From CAWUKT01 sp963923035 (GTDB taxonomy: Bacteria; Bacteroidota; Bacteroidia; J057; JADKCL01): a DNA stretch of 64,000 nucleotides. Location: the NCBI GenBank assembly GCA_963923035.1, contig CAWUKT010000017.1:1-64000 (forward strand), read 5' to 3'. The notes under the pieces were generated by a model that was given only the letters and a program-made list of their open reading frames with translations, made no database searches and had not been told where the DNA came from. Numbering within the stretch: position 1 is the first letter of the stretch; every line of letters begins with the position of its first letter. A program made the position numbers and the translations under genes. Positions 16,906 through 26,093 of this stretch are shown piece by piece.

Positions 16906-17751
16906 CTATTCGCCCGTATTCACGATGGGGCTGGCGGCTTTCTCAGCGCACAGGACCACCATGAGGTTGCTGACCATGGAAGCCTTACGGTCGTTGTCAA
17001 ACTCGACCACTTCCTTCTTGGCCAACTCTTCCAGGGCCATTTCCACCATGCCGACGGCACCTTCCACGATCTTCTGACGGGCGGCCACCACGGCTGTGGC
17101 TTGCTGGCGCTGGAGCATCGCACCGGCGATCTCAGCGGCGTAGGCGAGGTAGGAGATGCGGGCCTCGATCACTTCGATGCCAGCAATGTTCAGACGCTTT
17201 TGAAGGGCCAACTCGAGCTGGTGATTCACTTCCAGACCGCCATCCCGCAAGGAGATTTCAGCCTCTGCATCGTCGAATTTGTCGTAGGGGTAGAGGGCGG
17301 CCAATTCGCGGACCGCGGACTCACTCTGGATGCGGACAAAGGACTCGTAGGCATCCACTTCAAAAGCAGCTTTGTAGGTGTCGCTGACTTTCCAGACCAG
17401 AACCACACCGATCATGACCGGGTTGCCCATTTTGTCGTTGACCTTGATGGGCTCGTTGTCGAGGTTGCGGGCGCGGAGCGAAACGGACTTCCGCTTCATC
17501 AGCGGGTTCACGTACCAGAGGCCATTTTTCACGATCGTGCCTTTGTACTTACCAAACAGGGTCATAACGGCTGAATGGTTCGGGCGCACGATGGTCAGGC
17601 CCATGGACAGGATGAGTCCCAAAACTGCGAGGAGGAGAAACAGAGGATTCTTGAACAGAATCGTCCCTGCAGTTGCCCCTGCGAGCAGGAGCATAACGAT
17701 GCCAAACATCGCATAACCAGAAACAGGGGAAATAATTCTCTCGTTTTTCAT
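16906..17751 (-). CDS. SPFH/Band 7 domain membrane protein
   Basis: 281 residues. Two hydrophobic segments at about 12-30 and 36-54 are followed by an SPFH domain (about 55-205: VRPNHSAVMTLFGKYKGTI, LDNEPIKVNDKMGNPVMIGVVLVWKV) and a helical C-terminal region with the ALQKRL...YLAYAAEIAGAMLQRQQA segment. SPFH proteins assemble into ring-like scaffolds in membranes and often serve protein quality control or membrane organisation. No NfeD partner gene is adjacent. The gene appears monocistronic. Confidence 0.92.
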   Translation of the reverse strand: MKNERIISPVSGYAMFGIVMLLLAGATAGTILFKNPLFLLLAVLGLILSMGLTIVRPNHSAVMTLFGKYKGTIVKNGLWYVNPLMKRKSVSLRARNLDNEPIKVNDKMGNPVMIGVVLVWKVSDTYKAAFEVDAYESFVRIQSESAVRELAALYPYDKFDDAEAEISLRDGGLEVNHQLELALQKRLNIAGIEVIEARISYLAYAAEIAGAMLQRQQATAVVAARQKIVEGAVGMVEMALEELAKKEVVEFDNDRKASMVSNLMVVLCAEKAASPIVNTGE

Positions 17752-17873
17752 TGATTTGAGGTTAAAAGCTTGCTGTTATTGATAGTAACACTATTATTTA
17801 CGGTGGTTAGGAGAAATGGTTGCAAAAATCGGATCGAAAACAACAAAAATCGAAGGGGTAAGTTGAATGAGGT

Positions 17874-18524
17874 ATGGAAAATAAAACGGCCCAAAAACCA
17901 CTCCTCAACGCCCTGAATTGGCGCTATGCCACCAAAACGTTCGATGCTGACAAGAAGATTCCCGAGCCGATATTCGACGAGCTCATGGAAGCGACCCGTC
18001 TGTCGGCGTCTTCTTACGGCTTGCAGCCGTATAAATTCATCATTGTCCGGAATCCCGAGCTGCGGGCCCAGCTCCGTCCCGCTTCTTACAACCAACCCCA
18101 GATCACGGATGCCAGCCACATGGTGGTCTTTGCCGTGCAAAATGACCTCTCACCCGCGGATACCGACGCCTACATGAACCGCATCGTCGCCACCCGGGGC
18201 GTCGACATGGCCAGCCTCGACGGCTTCCGAAATTCCATCAATGGCACCCTGACCTCCCGAAGCCCCGAAGAGCTGTACCACTGGGCGAGCGACCAGGTCT
18301 ACATCGCCATGGGCACGCTGCTGACGGCTGCGGCCCTGCACGAGGTCGATGCCTGCCCGATGGAAGGCTTTGACAAAGGCAAATACGACGAAATCCTTGG
18401 CCTCAAGCCCCTCGGCCTGGCCTCACGCGCGGTGGTCACCCTGGGTTTCCGGTCCGAAGCCGACTTTTTGGCCAAGGCCGCCAAGGTCCGGAAGAGCTTT
18501 GAGGAAGTCTTTCTGGTAAAATAA
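17874..18524 (+). CDS. NAD(P)H-dependent oxidoreductase, nitroreductase family
   Basis: 216 residues. FMN-binding nitroreductase fold: LNWRYATKTFDADKKIP (family N-terminal RxSxRxF-like motif with RYATKTF), ATRLSASSYGLQPYKFIIV, and GLGxxx-like GLKPLGLASRAVVTLGF near the C-terminus. It is close to the NfsB/YdgI-type enzymes that reduce nitroaromatics or quinones in the cytosol. Single gene, divergent from the SPFH gene. Confidence 0.92.
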   Translation: MENKTAQKPLLNALNWRYATKTFDADKKIPEPIFDELMEATRLSASSYGLQPYKFIIVRNPELRAQLRPASYNQPQITDASHMVVFAVQNDLSPADTDAYMNRIVATRGVDMASLDGFRNSINGTLTSRSPEELYHWASDQVYIAMGTLLTAAALHEVDACPMEGFDKGKYDEILGLKPLGLASRAVVTLGFRSEADFLAKAAKVRKSFEEVFLVK

Positions 18525-18539
18525 ACAGAAGGGGAAGGA

Positions 18540-19682
18540 TCAGTTGGCAATGGATTCAGTGGCATCCTGACGCATTTTCTCCAACTCCGGATTCAAGCTC
18601 CAGTCATTGGCTTCCAACTGGGAGAGGAAGATTTTGCAGAACTTACCCGCGAACGTATCCTGGTACCCGGCCAGCCACTGAATGGCCCGTTTGAACTCGG
18701 GATCGAGGGTAGGGTTTTCTCCCCAACCGAAGGCCGGTGTATTGTCCATGCCGTGGAGAAGGGTCCAGAAATTGTCGGTGACCCGGGCCCGGACCTCATC
18801 GGGATAGGCAAATGCGCGGTCTCCCTCGCGGAGTTCCCGGTAAAACGATTCCCACCATAAGGTACGCTCGGCCACTTTTTGGACGGGGATGACGAGGCCG
18901 GCATCGGCCGCAAAGCCTTCCAGGTCTTCCTTGTGCATTTGTTCGAGGTAGCGGCTCATGTCCGCAGAGAGGTAAATGGAGAGGTGCTGGCGGAGATAAT
19001 CGGTGTCAATATCAATGTAAAAACCACCTTCTCCGTCGTTGGCCATCTTCAGGCCGTTGGATTTCGCATTGGTGATGAGCGCCTTGGCGGGGCCGTAGGT
19101 GACCGCCTTGCTGGGCTCCCAGATATGCTGGGTCAGGGCTTTTTCCATTTCTGCATCCTGAAACGCCTTGTCCATCAACTGGGAAGCGACCCGGTACATA
19201 TACTGACGGATCGGGTTGAAGGCCGCGTCCGCATTTTCCGGCTCATCCATCGCATAATTCGTCTTAAAGTACTCCATCAACCTCGAAATGGAACTCACCT
19301 GCAGGGGACTCAGCTGGGCGATCCTGCTTTCCAGCGCTTTGGTCTTGGTCGCATCGGCTCCAATACCCGGACGGCTCCAAAACCGCACCGAACCCCGAAA
19401 TACCCAGCCTTTCTGGCCTTCCGGCGTCATGATTTTCACCCACGGAGCATCGTATTTGATCCCGCGGATGGTAATCTTCAGGTTGGGATCGGCTTCCTCT
19501 CCGAGGTAAACCAGCGTCGTGCCTTCCTTGATCAGGCCAATCTTCTCCCCTTTGAGGTCTGGAGACGAACGGAGGGGGAGGTCGTCCACATTGGTCCGGA
19601 ACTTACCGGGGCCAGCCTGAACGGAAAATGCGAGGAGTACAATACCAATCATCATAAGCGGGGCGCGGAAAATGGAGTTCAT
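18540..19682 (-). CDS. Secreted SH3-domain protein
   Basis: 380 residues. Signal peptide of about 23 residues ending in VQAG, then a bacterial SH3-like domain (about 28-105: VDDLPLRSSPDLKGEKIGLIKEGT, GWVFRGSVRFW). The C-terminal 270 residues are helical with no recognised domain. SH3-type modules in periplasmic proteins usually bind peptidoglycan peptides. It ends convergently with the nitroreductase gene. Confidence 0.78.
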   Translation of the reverse strand: MNSIFRAPLMMIGIVLLAFSVQAGPGKFRTNVDDLPLRSSPDLKGEKIGLIKEGTTLVYLGEEADPNLKITIRGIKYDAPWVKIMTPEGQKGWVFRGSVRFWSRPGIGADATKTKALESRIAQLSPLQVSSISRLMEYFKTNYAMDEPENADAAFNPIRQYMYRVASQLMDKAFQDAEMEKALTQHIWEPSKAVTYGPAKALITNAKSNGLKMANDGEGGFYIDIDTDYLRQHLSIYLSADMSRYLEQMHKEDLEGFAADAGLVIPVQKVAERTLWWESFYRELREGDRAFAYPDEVRARVTDNFWTLLHGMDNTPAFGWGENPTLDPEFKRAIQWLAGYQDTFAGKFCKIFLSQLEANDWSLNPELEKMRQDATESIAN

Positions 19683-19807
19683 GAGGTGGTTGTTTTGGCC
19701 CTAAAAAAAGAAATCGCCGGGACATAGGAAAATGGAAATGGGATTCCAGAAGAACATCCACGAATTTTTCCATTGTTTCGCTTTATCCCCCGTCCTACTT
19801 TCTTGCC

Positions 19808-20434
19808 ATGGTTCACAGATGGTGGCAGGGAGTCTTGCTGCTCGGATTCCTGTTGGTGGGGTTCGGGCAAATGGTCCACGCCCAAAAAGAACCGACCAAT
19901 ATCCCCGATCAGCCCCTGCCGCGGTTTCCCATGTACCAGATCAAGGTCGATTTGGTGGGTTTGGCAGTGGACAACCTGGGAATGGAATTGGAGGTGCTGC
20001 TCACCCGACAATGGTCGGTGTCGATGGTATATGGGACCCGGGAGTCCAATGACGATCTCCGTCAGATCCGCCAGTCGAATTGCCTCGTCAGCCGCCAGAA
20101 CGGCCTGGCGCTGGGCGCGCGCCACGTGCTGAGCCCGGGCAGCTTTGCGGCCGGATGGAGCGTGCGGGGCACCCTCTTCATCAATTGGCGGGAAGACCAG
20201 GCCTGGGCTTGTCCCTCCACCCCGTCGGCCCCACTTTTCGTGGGGCGGGAATATGGCCTCAGCACGAGCCTCCACTATCTGCATTTCCTCGGCCGGACGC
20301 CCTTTTTCCTCGAAGGCTTCGCCGGATTGGGCGGGCTGCGCCGCAACCACTACGAAATCTACCCCGGCCTCGCGCCCGCGAATGGCTGGGACTGGCAATT
20401 GCCCGTCGGCCTGATGTTGGGCCTGCGTCTCTGA
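19808..20434 (+). CDS. Predicted outer-membrane beta-barrel protein
   Basis: 208 residues. A 25-residue signal peptide (MVHRWWQGVLLLGFLLVGFGQMVHA) precedes short alternating beta strands with Gly and aromatic residues, ending in GLMLGLRL, a typical barrel-closing strand. The first strands (IKVDLVGLAVDNLGMELEVLL) recall DUF3575-like small barrels. It is 30 nt upstream of the BioF-like gene; functional linkage is uncertain. Confidence 0.65.
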   Translation: MVHRWWQGVLLLGFLLVGFGQMVHAQKEPTNIPDQPLPRFPMYQIKVDLVGLAVDNLGMELEVLLTRQWSVSMVYGTRESNDDLRQIRQSNCLVSRQNGLALGARHVLSPGSFAAGWSVRGTLFINWREDQAWACPSTPSAPLFVGREYGLSTSLHYLHFLGRTPFFLEGFAGLGGLRRNHYEIYPGLAPANGWDWQLPVGLMLGLRL

Positions 20435-20464
20435 AATTCTCCCGTCCCTGCTTATGTTTGCAGG

Positions 20465-21568
20465 GTGACCCGCATTCCGGACCATATTCCTTCCCAACTA
20501 GACCGCTGGGCCGAAGACCAGGCCCTGCGAAAGCTGTCTCTGCCCCGGCCGGGGAGCGTGGACTTTACGTCCAACGATTACCTGGGCCTGGCCCGTTGGG
20601 AAGTGTCCGCGAAGGGAAAGGGGAGTACAGGAAGTCGTCTCCTTTCCGGCCAGCACGCCCTCCACGCGGAGTTGGAGGCCTGGTGCGCCGATTTTTTCCG
20701 GGGAGAAGCGGCCCTGCTGTTCAATTCGGGGTACCTCGCCAACCTCGGCATTTTGGGCGCATTGCCCCGCCGGGGAGATACCATTCTCTATGACGACCGC
20801 GTCCATGCGTCCATCAAGGAAGGCATGCGTTTGTCGCCCGCCCGGCGCTTTCGGTTCCGTCACGAAGACATGGCGGATCTGAAGCGGTTGCTGGAAACGG
20901 CCGCTGGAACGGTCTATATCGTCGCGGAAGGCTTGTATTCCATGGATGGCGACCTGGCTTCAGTCCGGGAAATGACCGATTTGGCCGATCAGTACGGGGC
21001 CTTTTTGATTCTGGATGAAGCCCACAGCACGGGGATCGTGGGAGAGCAAGGGCGCGGATGGGCCGTGGAAAAAGGAGTGGAAGAAAAGGTCTTTTTGCGG
21101 GTCTATACCTTCGGAAAAGCAGTGGGATGGCACGGTGCGGTGGTGGTGGGTCCAGAGCCGGTGATCCAATTTCTCGTCAACCGGGCGCGGAGTTTGATCT
21201 ATACGACGGCTTTGCCGCCTTCCGATGCTTGGATTCTCCGGCAAAAATTGGAGCGGATGGCGGACATGGATGCCGAAAGGGGGCAGTTGAAGGCCCTTCG
21301 GGCGGCATTCATGGCGGAAATGGAGATGGAGCCGACCCAAATAGAGGGCGCAATCCTGCCGTGGCGGATTCCCGGCAATGCGGCCGTTCGGGCGGCGGCG
21401 GCGCAGTTGCAGGCCGAGGGATTGGACGTGCGTCCAATCGTTTCCCCGACGGTCCCGTCGGGAGAAGAGCAGTTGCGCATTGTCTTCCATGCGTACAATA
21501 CCCTCGCCGAGGTCCGGCAATTGGCCCACGCACTTCGTCGTTGGGGGGATGATCTTGCTCATTTTTAG
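20465..21568 (+). CDS. bioF: BioF-like PLP-dependent acyltransferase (8-amino-7-oxononanoate synthase family)
   Basis: 367 residues from a GTG at 20465. Alpha-oxoamine synthase fold: SNDYLGL (37-42), GSTGSRLLSG (53-62), DEAHSTG with PLP-binding Asp184, and the Schiff-base Lys218 in TFGKAVG. It would condense an acyl thioester with an amino acid; in BioF these are pimeloyl-ACP and L-alanine in biotin synthesis. No other biotin gene lies nearby, so a related substrate cannot be excluded. Confidence 0.85.
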   Translation: MTRIPDHIPSQLDRWAEDQALRKLSLPRPGSVDFTSNDYLGLARWEVSAKGKGSTGSRLLSGQHALHAELEAWCADFFRGEAALLFNSGYLANLGILGALPRRGDTILYDDRVHASIKEGMRLSPARRFRFRHEDMADLKRLLETAAGTVYIVAEGLYSMDGDLASVREMTDLADQYGAFLILDEAHSTGIVGEQGRGWAVEKGVEEKVFLRVYTFGKAVGWHGAVVVGPEPVIQFLVNRARSLIYTTALPPSDAWILRQKLERMADMDAERGQLKALRAAFMAEMEMEPTQIEGAILPWRIPGNAAVRAAAAQLQAEGLDVRPIVSPTVPSGEEQLRIVFHAYNTLAEVRQLAHALRRWGDDLAHF

Positions 21569-21644
21569 TTCCCTTTATTGTCCGTCCCTAAAAATTCCCT
21601 ACCTTGATTCATTCAATTGAACCCAAGAAAAGACTGTTTTTTTT

Positions 21645-22151
21645 ATGTCTGCTGTTAGCCTTTCCAACCTCGAAAATGCCATCGGCGAATTGTCGGCCCT
21701 GGATGAGAAGGAGTTGGTATCGATTTACCAGCGGTTGCTGGACATGCAGCCGAAAGTCTTTGATTTTGTCATGGGGTCCGAGGACCTGTTCGATTTTCCG
21801 GAAGACTTTTCGCTGGGAATGCAGTATGTGGTGATCTTGTGGAAGGCCTTTGAGGATTGCTACCAATCGGTGCCTCCGATTTCGGAGGACGAGTTGGACG
21901 GATTTGCCGAGCAATTGGCGGCCTGGCTGGAATCGGCGGAAGCAGAATGGGTTTGGGAGGAGCTGAACAGCCATCCCTTCCGGGAAAGCCAGCCGTTGAT
22001 TATCGACTACGTTCATTTTCAATTGATTGAAGATGAGGAGGAAGGCTTGTTGTTGGGCCCGACGTCCCGGCCGACACTGGAGCCAATGTTGCTGGTGGTG
22101 GCGCAATGCCTCCACCAAGCGGTCCATCGCCCACGGATGTGGGTGGTATAA
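21645..22151 (+). CDS. Hypothetical acidic protein
   Basis: 168 residues, acidic and helical, with no signal peptide and no recognised family. The N-terminal helix pattern SLENAIGELSALDEKELVSIYQRL looks like a small protein-binding module. It stops 11 nt before the DinB-family gene and is probably co-transcribed with it. Confidence 0.65.
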   Translation: MSAVSLSNLENAIGELSALDEKELVSIYQRLLDMQPKVFDFVMGSEDLFDFPEDFSLGMQYVVILWKAFEDCYQSVPPISEDELDGFAEQLAAWLESAEAEWVWEELNSHPFRESQPLIIDYVHFQLIEDEEEGLLLGPTSRPTLEPMLLVVAQCLHQAVHRPRMWVV

Positions 22152-22162
22152 AGCACAGGAGC

Positions 22163-22741
22163 ATGAGCTATATCACGGATATCCAACACCAAATTGATGC
22201 GCAGTTGAAGACTGTGGAGGAGATGTTCGAAGGGCTGTCGGGCGAAGTGTACAACCAGCGGCCTTCGGAGAAGAAGTGGAGTGCGCGGGAATGTTTGGCC
22301 CACCTCAACAAAACTTTATTGCACTACAATCCCCATATCCACGACAGCATTGCCAAAAGCAGAACAACCGGCCAGACGCCCAATCTGGAGTACAATCCCG
22401 GTTTTCTGGGCGAACGCCTGACCCGCATGATGGCGCCCCGCAACGGGGTCATCCGGATGAAGGTCCGGACCCTTGGGAATTTTCAACCTGCCTCGAACGA
22501 GACCTATGACATGACCTTGAAGGAATTTCGTCAGCTCATGGAAGAATTGCGGGGCCTGGTAGATGAAGCCGGAACTGTGGACCTGGGCCGGACCCGGGTC
22601 AAGACTCCCTTTGTCCTTCGGCTCAAGCTCGGCGATACTTTTCCCTACGTCCTGGCCCACAATGAGCGCCATTTGCTCCAGGCCCAACGCGCCCTCGAAG
22701 CCGCCCAACGCGGACTGATTTCGGCCTCTCCGCATTCCTAG
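22163..22741 (+). CDS. DinB family protein
   Basis: 192 residues from the ATG at 22163, which follows an AGGAG-like site and gives the family N-terminus. Four-helix-bundle DinB/YfiT pattern: LSGEVYNQRPSEKKWSARECLAHLNKT and, at the C-terminus, VLAHNERHLLQAQRALE. The metal-binding His residues are those in AHL near 46 and in NERHLLQ near 168. Members include thiol transferases and metal-dependent hydrolases; the substrate is unknown. Confidence 0.88.
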   Translation: MSYITDIQHQIDAQLKTVEEMFEGLSGEVYNQRPSEKKWSARECLAHLNKTLLHYNPHIHDSIAKSRTTGQTPNLEYNPGFLGERLTRMMAPRNGVIRMKVRTLGNFQPASNETYDMTLKEFRQLMEELRGLVDEAGTVDLGRTRVKTPFVLRLKLGDTFPYVLAHNERHLLQAQRALEAAQRGLISASPHS

Positions 22742-22934
22742 GGCTCATTTTTCCATGCTTCCAAAATTGTTTGACCCATTTATGTCTTTTTGATTGAACG
22801 GATCGGGCTATTTACGCTCCCGAAATCTGTTAATTTGAATAGGCAACCTTTCTTTACCCAAAACTTTACAATATCCTGGTACTGGGGAAGTTCTTTTTTC
22901 TTGTTCATCAAAAATCAATCTGTAAACCCTATTT

Positions 22935-23960
22935 ATGAAAAGCAGAATTTTACCTGTTCTGACTGGCTTGTTTTTGCTGGTCGGCACTACCCTTATGGCC
23001 CAGCCCGGCGGCTCACCCACTACCAATCCCAACCCGGCTCCGGCCCCCGCGGGCTTGCCCGCGAACTCGGCGACGACGAAAATCCTCAACTGTCCCACGG
23101 GACCCGACTGCGAGGGCGACTGCATTTTTACCGTTACCATCTCTTCCCAAGCTGGCGCGAAATGCGAAGACAACCGCGTCGACGTCAATCTCCAGGCCAA
23201 CAGCACCGGCAAAAAGTGTGTGGCCGATTATGAGCGCTCTTCGGAAGGCGGCATTGAATTCACGATTTGTGGAGGCGAAAAATGCAAGCTCGATGAGAAT
23301 ACCTTCCCCGACAACAGTTTTTGGCCTCCTTATATAGAAGGAGATGGCCGTCCCAAGAAGGCGGGCAAAGACAGCTTGTCCAAGGCGTGCGCGGATGCCA
23401 TCGGCCTGACCACCGACCCGCCTTTGGGCCCGGGCGCTGGACCTCCCTTCCAGCGGATCACCTATCGTTTCAAGGGCGTCTCCTCGGTAAACCCCGATTT
23501 CGGGATGAAAACCGATTGCAAGTGCAATAACAAGGTCGTTCGGGATACGATCGTGGTCCAGGTGACCGAGGTGGATGCCGAGGTGATCGAAGATGGTGGT
23601 CGGCCCGGCGATGATACGAAGCCTGGCGAAGGTGGCCGGGGCGGCGGTTCCACGGATACGGGCAGCGGAAAGCAGCACTCCGGCAATTTTGCCGATGCGG
23701 AGACCTTTTCCGTCAGCAATATCTATCCCAATCCCGCCACGGACGAGTTGAACGTGGTATTCCAGACCCGCGAATCCGCTTACCTTCAAGTATTTGTCCA
23801 CGACCAGGTGGGCCAGCAGGTCTGGCAATCCCTTGAATTGATCCAGGAAGGCGACAACCTGTTCACCCTCGATGTCCGCGAACTCAAGGGCGGCTTCTAC
23901 TTCATGACGGTCATTGCGCCGGACGGAGAAAAGGTCGTGATGAAGTTCATCCACAAGTAA
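22935..23960 (+). CDS. Secreted protein with T9SS sorting domain
   Basis: 341 residues. A 22-residue signal peptide ends in LMAQ. The mature protein has a Pro/Ala-rich linker, a Cys-rich domain (about 50-205, some ten Cys likely forming disulfides), a low-complexity Gly/Asp linker with two GGRxGD-like blocks (about 220-245), and a type A T9SS domain (about 255-341: IYPNPATDELNV, LKGGFYFMTV, final basic residues). Probably a surface-anchored or released protein; no catalytic signature seen. Confidence 0.88.
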   Translation: MKSRILPVLTGLFLLVGTTLMAQPGGSPTTNPNPAPAPAGLPANSATTKILNCPTGPDCEGDCIFTVTISSQAGAKCEDNRVDVNLQANSTGKKCVADYERSSEGGIEFTICGGEKCKLDENTFPDNSFWPPYIEGDGRPKKAGKDSLSKACADAIGLTTDPPLGPGAGPPFQRITYRFKGVSSVNPDFGMKTDCKCNNKVVRDTIVVQVTEVDAEVIEDGGRPGDDTKPGEGGRGGGSTDTGSGKQHSGNFADAETFSVSNIYPNPATDELNVVFQTRESAYLQVFVHDQVGQQVWQSLELIQEGDNLFTLDVRELKGGFYFMTVIAPDGEKVVMKFIHK

Positions 23961-23982
23961 TTATACATTGTTCATAGTGAAG

Positions 23983-24015
23983 TGGTCGCTTTCCCCTGGG
24001 GAGGCGGCCCTTTTT
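23983..24015 (+). terminator. Terminator after the T9SS gene
   Basis: An imperfect GC-rich stem (GGTCGC-CCCC with GGGG-GCGGCC) is followed by TTTTT. It lies 23 nt after the stop of the preceding gene. Confidence 0.55.
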
Positions 24016-24065
24016 CGTGGGGGGAAATCATCTTTTTCCCCTGACTTTTTTCCTATCTTCCCTCC

Positions 24066-24794
24066 GTGGAGTTCGAACAAATATTTGCCTGGCAAGACGC
24101 GTGGCTGGCACCGATCCTGGCCATCGGAGGAGTGACCATTGCCTTCATCGCCTATTACTTCGTGATCATTTCCCCCAAAATGGGGGAACGCATTCGGGGA
24201 CGGCGCGGAGAAGAGCAGGGGCAAATCCGATGGGTGATCTTTCAACGGATTTGGGGTGGGAGCTTATTGGGATTGACGGCTTTGCTGCTGCCGGTGATGG
24301 GGCTGGGGAAAATGCCCTGGGACTACGGGATGTCGTTTGGAATGAAAGGAGAAACGATCCTGATGGTCCTCGGAATGGGAGCGGTGGTGATCGTGGTGAA
24401 CCTCCTTCGGGCCGGAAAACCGGCCAATCTGGTCCATTATCCCCAAATCAGGGTGCCCGAGTGGAACCTCCGCTTGCTCCTCACCAGTTCGGGCGGTTGG
24501 ATCATTTACCTGTTGGGTTACGAGCTGATGTTCAGGGGATTCCTCCTTTTCGGCTGCATCGAAGCCCTCGGCATTTGGCCCGCCATCGCCATCAACACGG
24601 CGATTTATTCATTTGCCCATTTCTTCAAAGGAATCGGAGAAACGGTAGGGGCCATTCCATTCGGCATCCTCATGTGCGTCCTGACCTTATATACAGGCAA
24701 TTTTATGCTGGCCTTCCTGGTCCATTGCTTCCTGGCCGTTTCCAACCAGACCGTCGCCCTCTTTGCCCATCCTGAAATTCAATTCCGCCGCTGA
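24066..24794 (+). CDS. CPBP family intramembrane metalloprotease
   Basis: 242 residues from a GTG at 24066, with about seven hydrophobic segments. Motifs of the CPBP/CAAX (ABI) family are present: the glutamate pair region is reduced to YELMFRG (E-x3-R) at about 155-161, followed by YSFAHFFKG (FxxxH) at about 189 and an HCF near 218. The first motif has ELMFR rather than the usual EExxxR, so one of the two glutamates is missing. It probably acts in the inner membrane on peptides or lipids. Confidence 0.8.
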   Translation: MEFEQIFAWQDAWLAPILAIGGVTIAFIAYYFVIISPKMGERIRGRRGEEQGQIRWVIFQRIWGGSLLGLTALLLPVMGLGKMPWDYGMSFGMKGETILMVLGMGAVVIVVNLLRAGKPANLVHYPQIRVPEWNLRLLLTSSGGWIIYLLGYELMFRGFLLFGCIEALGIWPAIAINTAIYSFAHFFKGIGETVGAIPFGILMCVLTLYTGNFMLAFLVHCFLAVSNQTVALFAHPEIQFRR

Positions 24795-24912
24795 TCCCTC
24801 CTTTTCCGAACCCCGCTACCCGGAATGACGTATTTTCATTGCCCGGCGAAGAGGATGTTCAGGGACTTTGGTTGGAAATCATTAGTTTTACGCCACATTA
24901 ACCGTGAACCCG

Positions 24913-25719
24913 ATGAGAAAAAAGTTTTTGTATTTCCTGGCCCTGGCGTTGGTGCTGAGCGCATGTAAAAAGGTGCCCATTACCGGCCGGAAGCAGGTCA
25001 AGCTGCTGCCGAGTTCCACCCTGAACTCGATGTCGTTCACCAATTACCGGGATTTCCTGCAATCCAATCGCCTCAGCAACAATGCTGAACAGACCAATAT
25101 GGTTAAGGAAGTAGGTAAGAATATCCAGAATGCGGTGGTGAAGTACTTCGCGAGCCAGGGGCAAAGCAAATACCTCGAAGGCTATTCCTGGGAATTCAAC
25201 CTGGTGGAAGATCCGCTGGTGAATGCGTGGTGTATGCCCGGCGGCAAAGTTGTCGTGTACACGGGGCTGCTCCCCGTGGCGAAGGACCGGGATGGGCTCG
25301 CCGTCGTGATGGGCCACGAAATTGCCCATGCCATTGCCAACCACGGCAACGAACGGATGAGCCAGGGCCTCGTGACCCAAATGGGCGGGATTGGCCTCGG
25401 CGTGGCGCTGAGCCAGAAGCCCCAGCAAACCCAGCAGTTGTTCATGGGCGCCTACGGCGTGGGCACACAGGTCGGCGCTTTGTTGCCGTTCAGCCGCCTG
25501 CACGAGTCCGAAGCCGACGAATTGGGCTTGATTTTCATGGCCATGGCCGGTTACAAACCCGAAGCTGCCGTTCCCTTTTGGGAGCGCATGGCCGCCGCCT
25601 CCGGTGGTGGAGCGCCGCCTGAGTTCCTGAGCACGCACCCGTCGCATTCGACGCGGATCAAGCGCCTGAAAGAAGCGATTCCGAAAGCCAAGGCCTACGC
25701 GAGCCGTTACGGCAAGTAA
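24913..25719 (+). CDS. M48 family metallopeptidase lipoprotein
   Basis: 268 residues from the ATG at 24913; a GTG 9 nt earlier is possible. The lipobox LVLSAC gives lipid attachment. The zinc site HEIAHA at about residues 136-141 (His, Glu, His) is followed by the family's third ligand in HESEADELG, with VNAWCMPGGKVVVYTGLL before it. It belongs to the BepA/LoiP-like group of envelope proteases that act in outer-membrane protein quality control. Confidence 0.93.
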   Translation: MRKKFLYFLALALVLSACKKVPITGRKQVKLLPSSTLNSMSFTNYRDFLQSNRLSNNAEQTNMVKEVGKNIQNAVVKYFASQGQSKYLEGYSWEFNLVEDPLVNAWCMPGGKVVVYTGLLPVAKDRDGLAVVMGHEIAHAIANHGNERMSQGLVTQMGGIGLGVALSQKPQQTQQLFMGAYGVGTQVGALLPFSRLHESEADELGLIFMAMAGYKPEAAVPFWERMAAASGGGAPPEFLSTHPSHSTRIKRLKEAIPKAKAYASRYGK

Positions 25720-25748
25720 AGGCCCGGAAGTCGGTGAAATACGATTGA

Positions 25749-25773
25749 CCCTCCTGCATTGGAGGGTTTTTTT
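25749..25773 (+). terminator. M48 gene terminator
   Basis: CCCTCC-TGCATT-GGAGGG followed by seven T, 29 nt after the M48 stop codon. A canonical intrinsic terminator. Confidence 0.9.
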
Positions 25774-25896
25774 ATGGGAAAAAGGGAGGGATGGGAGAAA
25801 TGCAATTGGGAAATGGAGAATAGACCAATTTGATCAGAGGGGAAAGTAGGGGTTGAAAGAATGTATCGGAAAGGGAGTTGAGAACGGGCGGGGCAA

Positions 25897-25931
25897 AAAG
25901 AAAGCTGCCAGCACCGGGCGGCACTGACAGC
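25897..25931 (-). terminator. Minus-strand hairpin with U-run (1)
   Basis: Arms 25904-25915 and 25920-25931 form a 12-bp stem with a 4-nt loop. The three non-Watson-Crick positions are all G-U on the minus-strand RNA and C-A on the plus, so the minus RNA is the one that folds. The stem is followed on the minus strand by TTTCTTTTTG. Confidence 0.65.
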
Positions 25932-25952
25932 CTGTATTTATAAATCAATCAA

Positions 25953-26093
25953 CTAAATATAATTACGAATGGTGAACTTATTTGTTGCGGTTAAGGAAAA
26001 TTTTTCGTGAAAAAGATCCAGGACTTGTTGAATGGTGCTAAATAAAAACAGGACCGCCGGAATTTGGGAGTTCCAGCGATCCTTACTAACCAT
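25953..26093 (-). CDS. Possible 46-residue small protein
   Basis: ATG at 26093, TAG at 25953-25955. The predicted peptide (MVSKDRWNSQIPAVLFLF...) has a short hydrophobic stretch. The frame runs through the hairpin at 26051-26082, so translation would disturb the fold, as in a leader-peptide attenuator. No ribosome site or homology was seen, so it may be chance. Confidence 0.2.
   Translation of the reverse strand: MVSKDRWNSQIPAVLFLFSTIQQVLDLFHEKFSLTATNKFTIRNYI
26041..26082 (-). terminator. Minus-strand hairpin with U-run (2)
   Basis: Arms 26051-26062 and 26071-26082 form a 12-bp stem with an 8-nt loop. Both non-Watson-Crick positions are G-U on the minus-strand RNA. The stem is followed on the minus strand by TGTTTTTATTT. 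No recognised minus-strand gene lies upstream of it. Confidence 0.65.
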
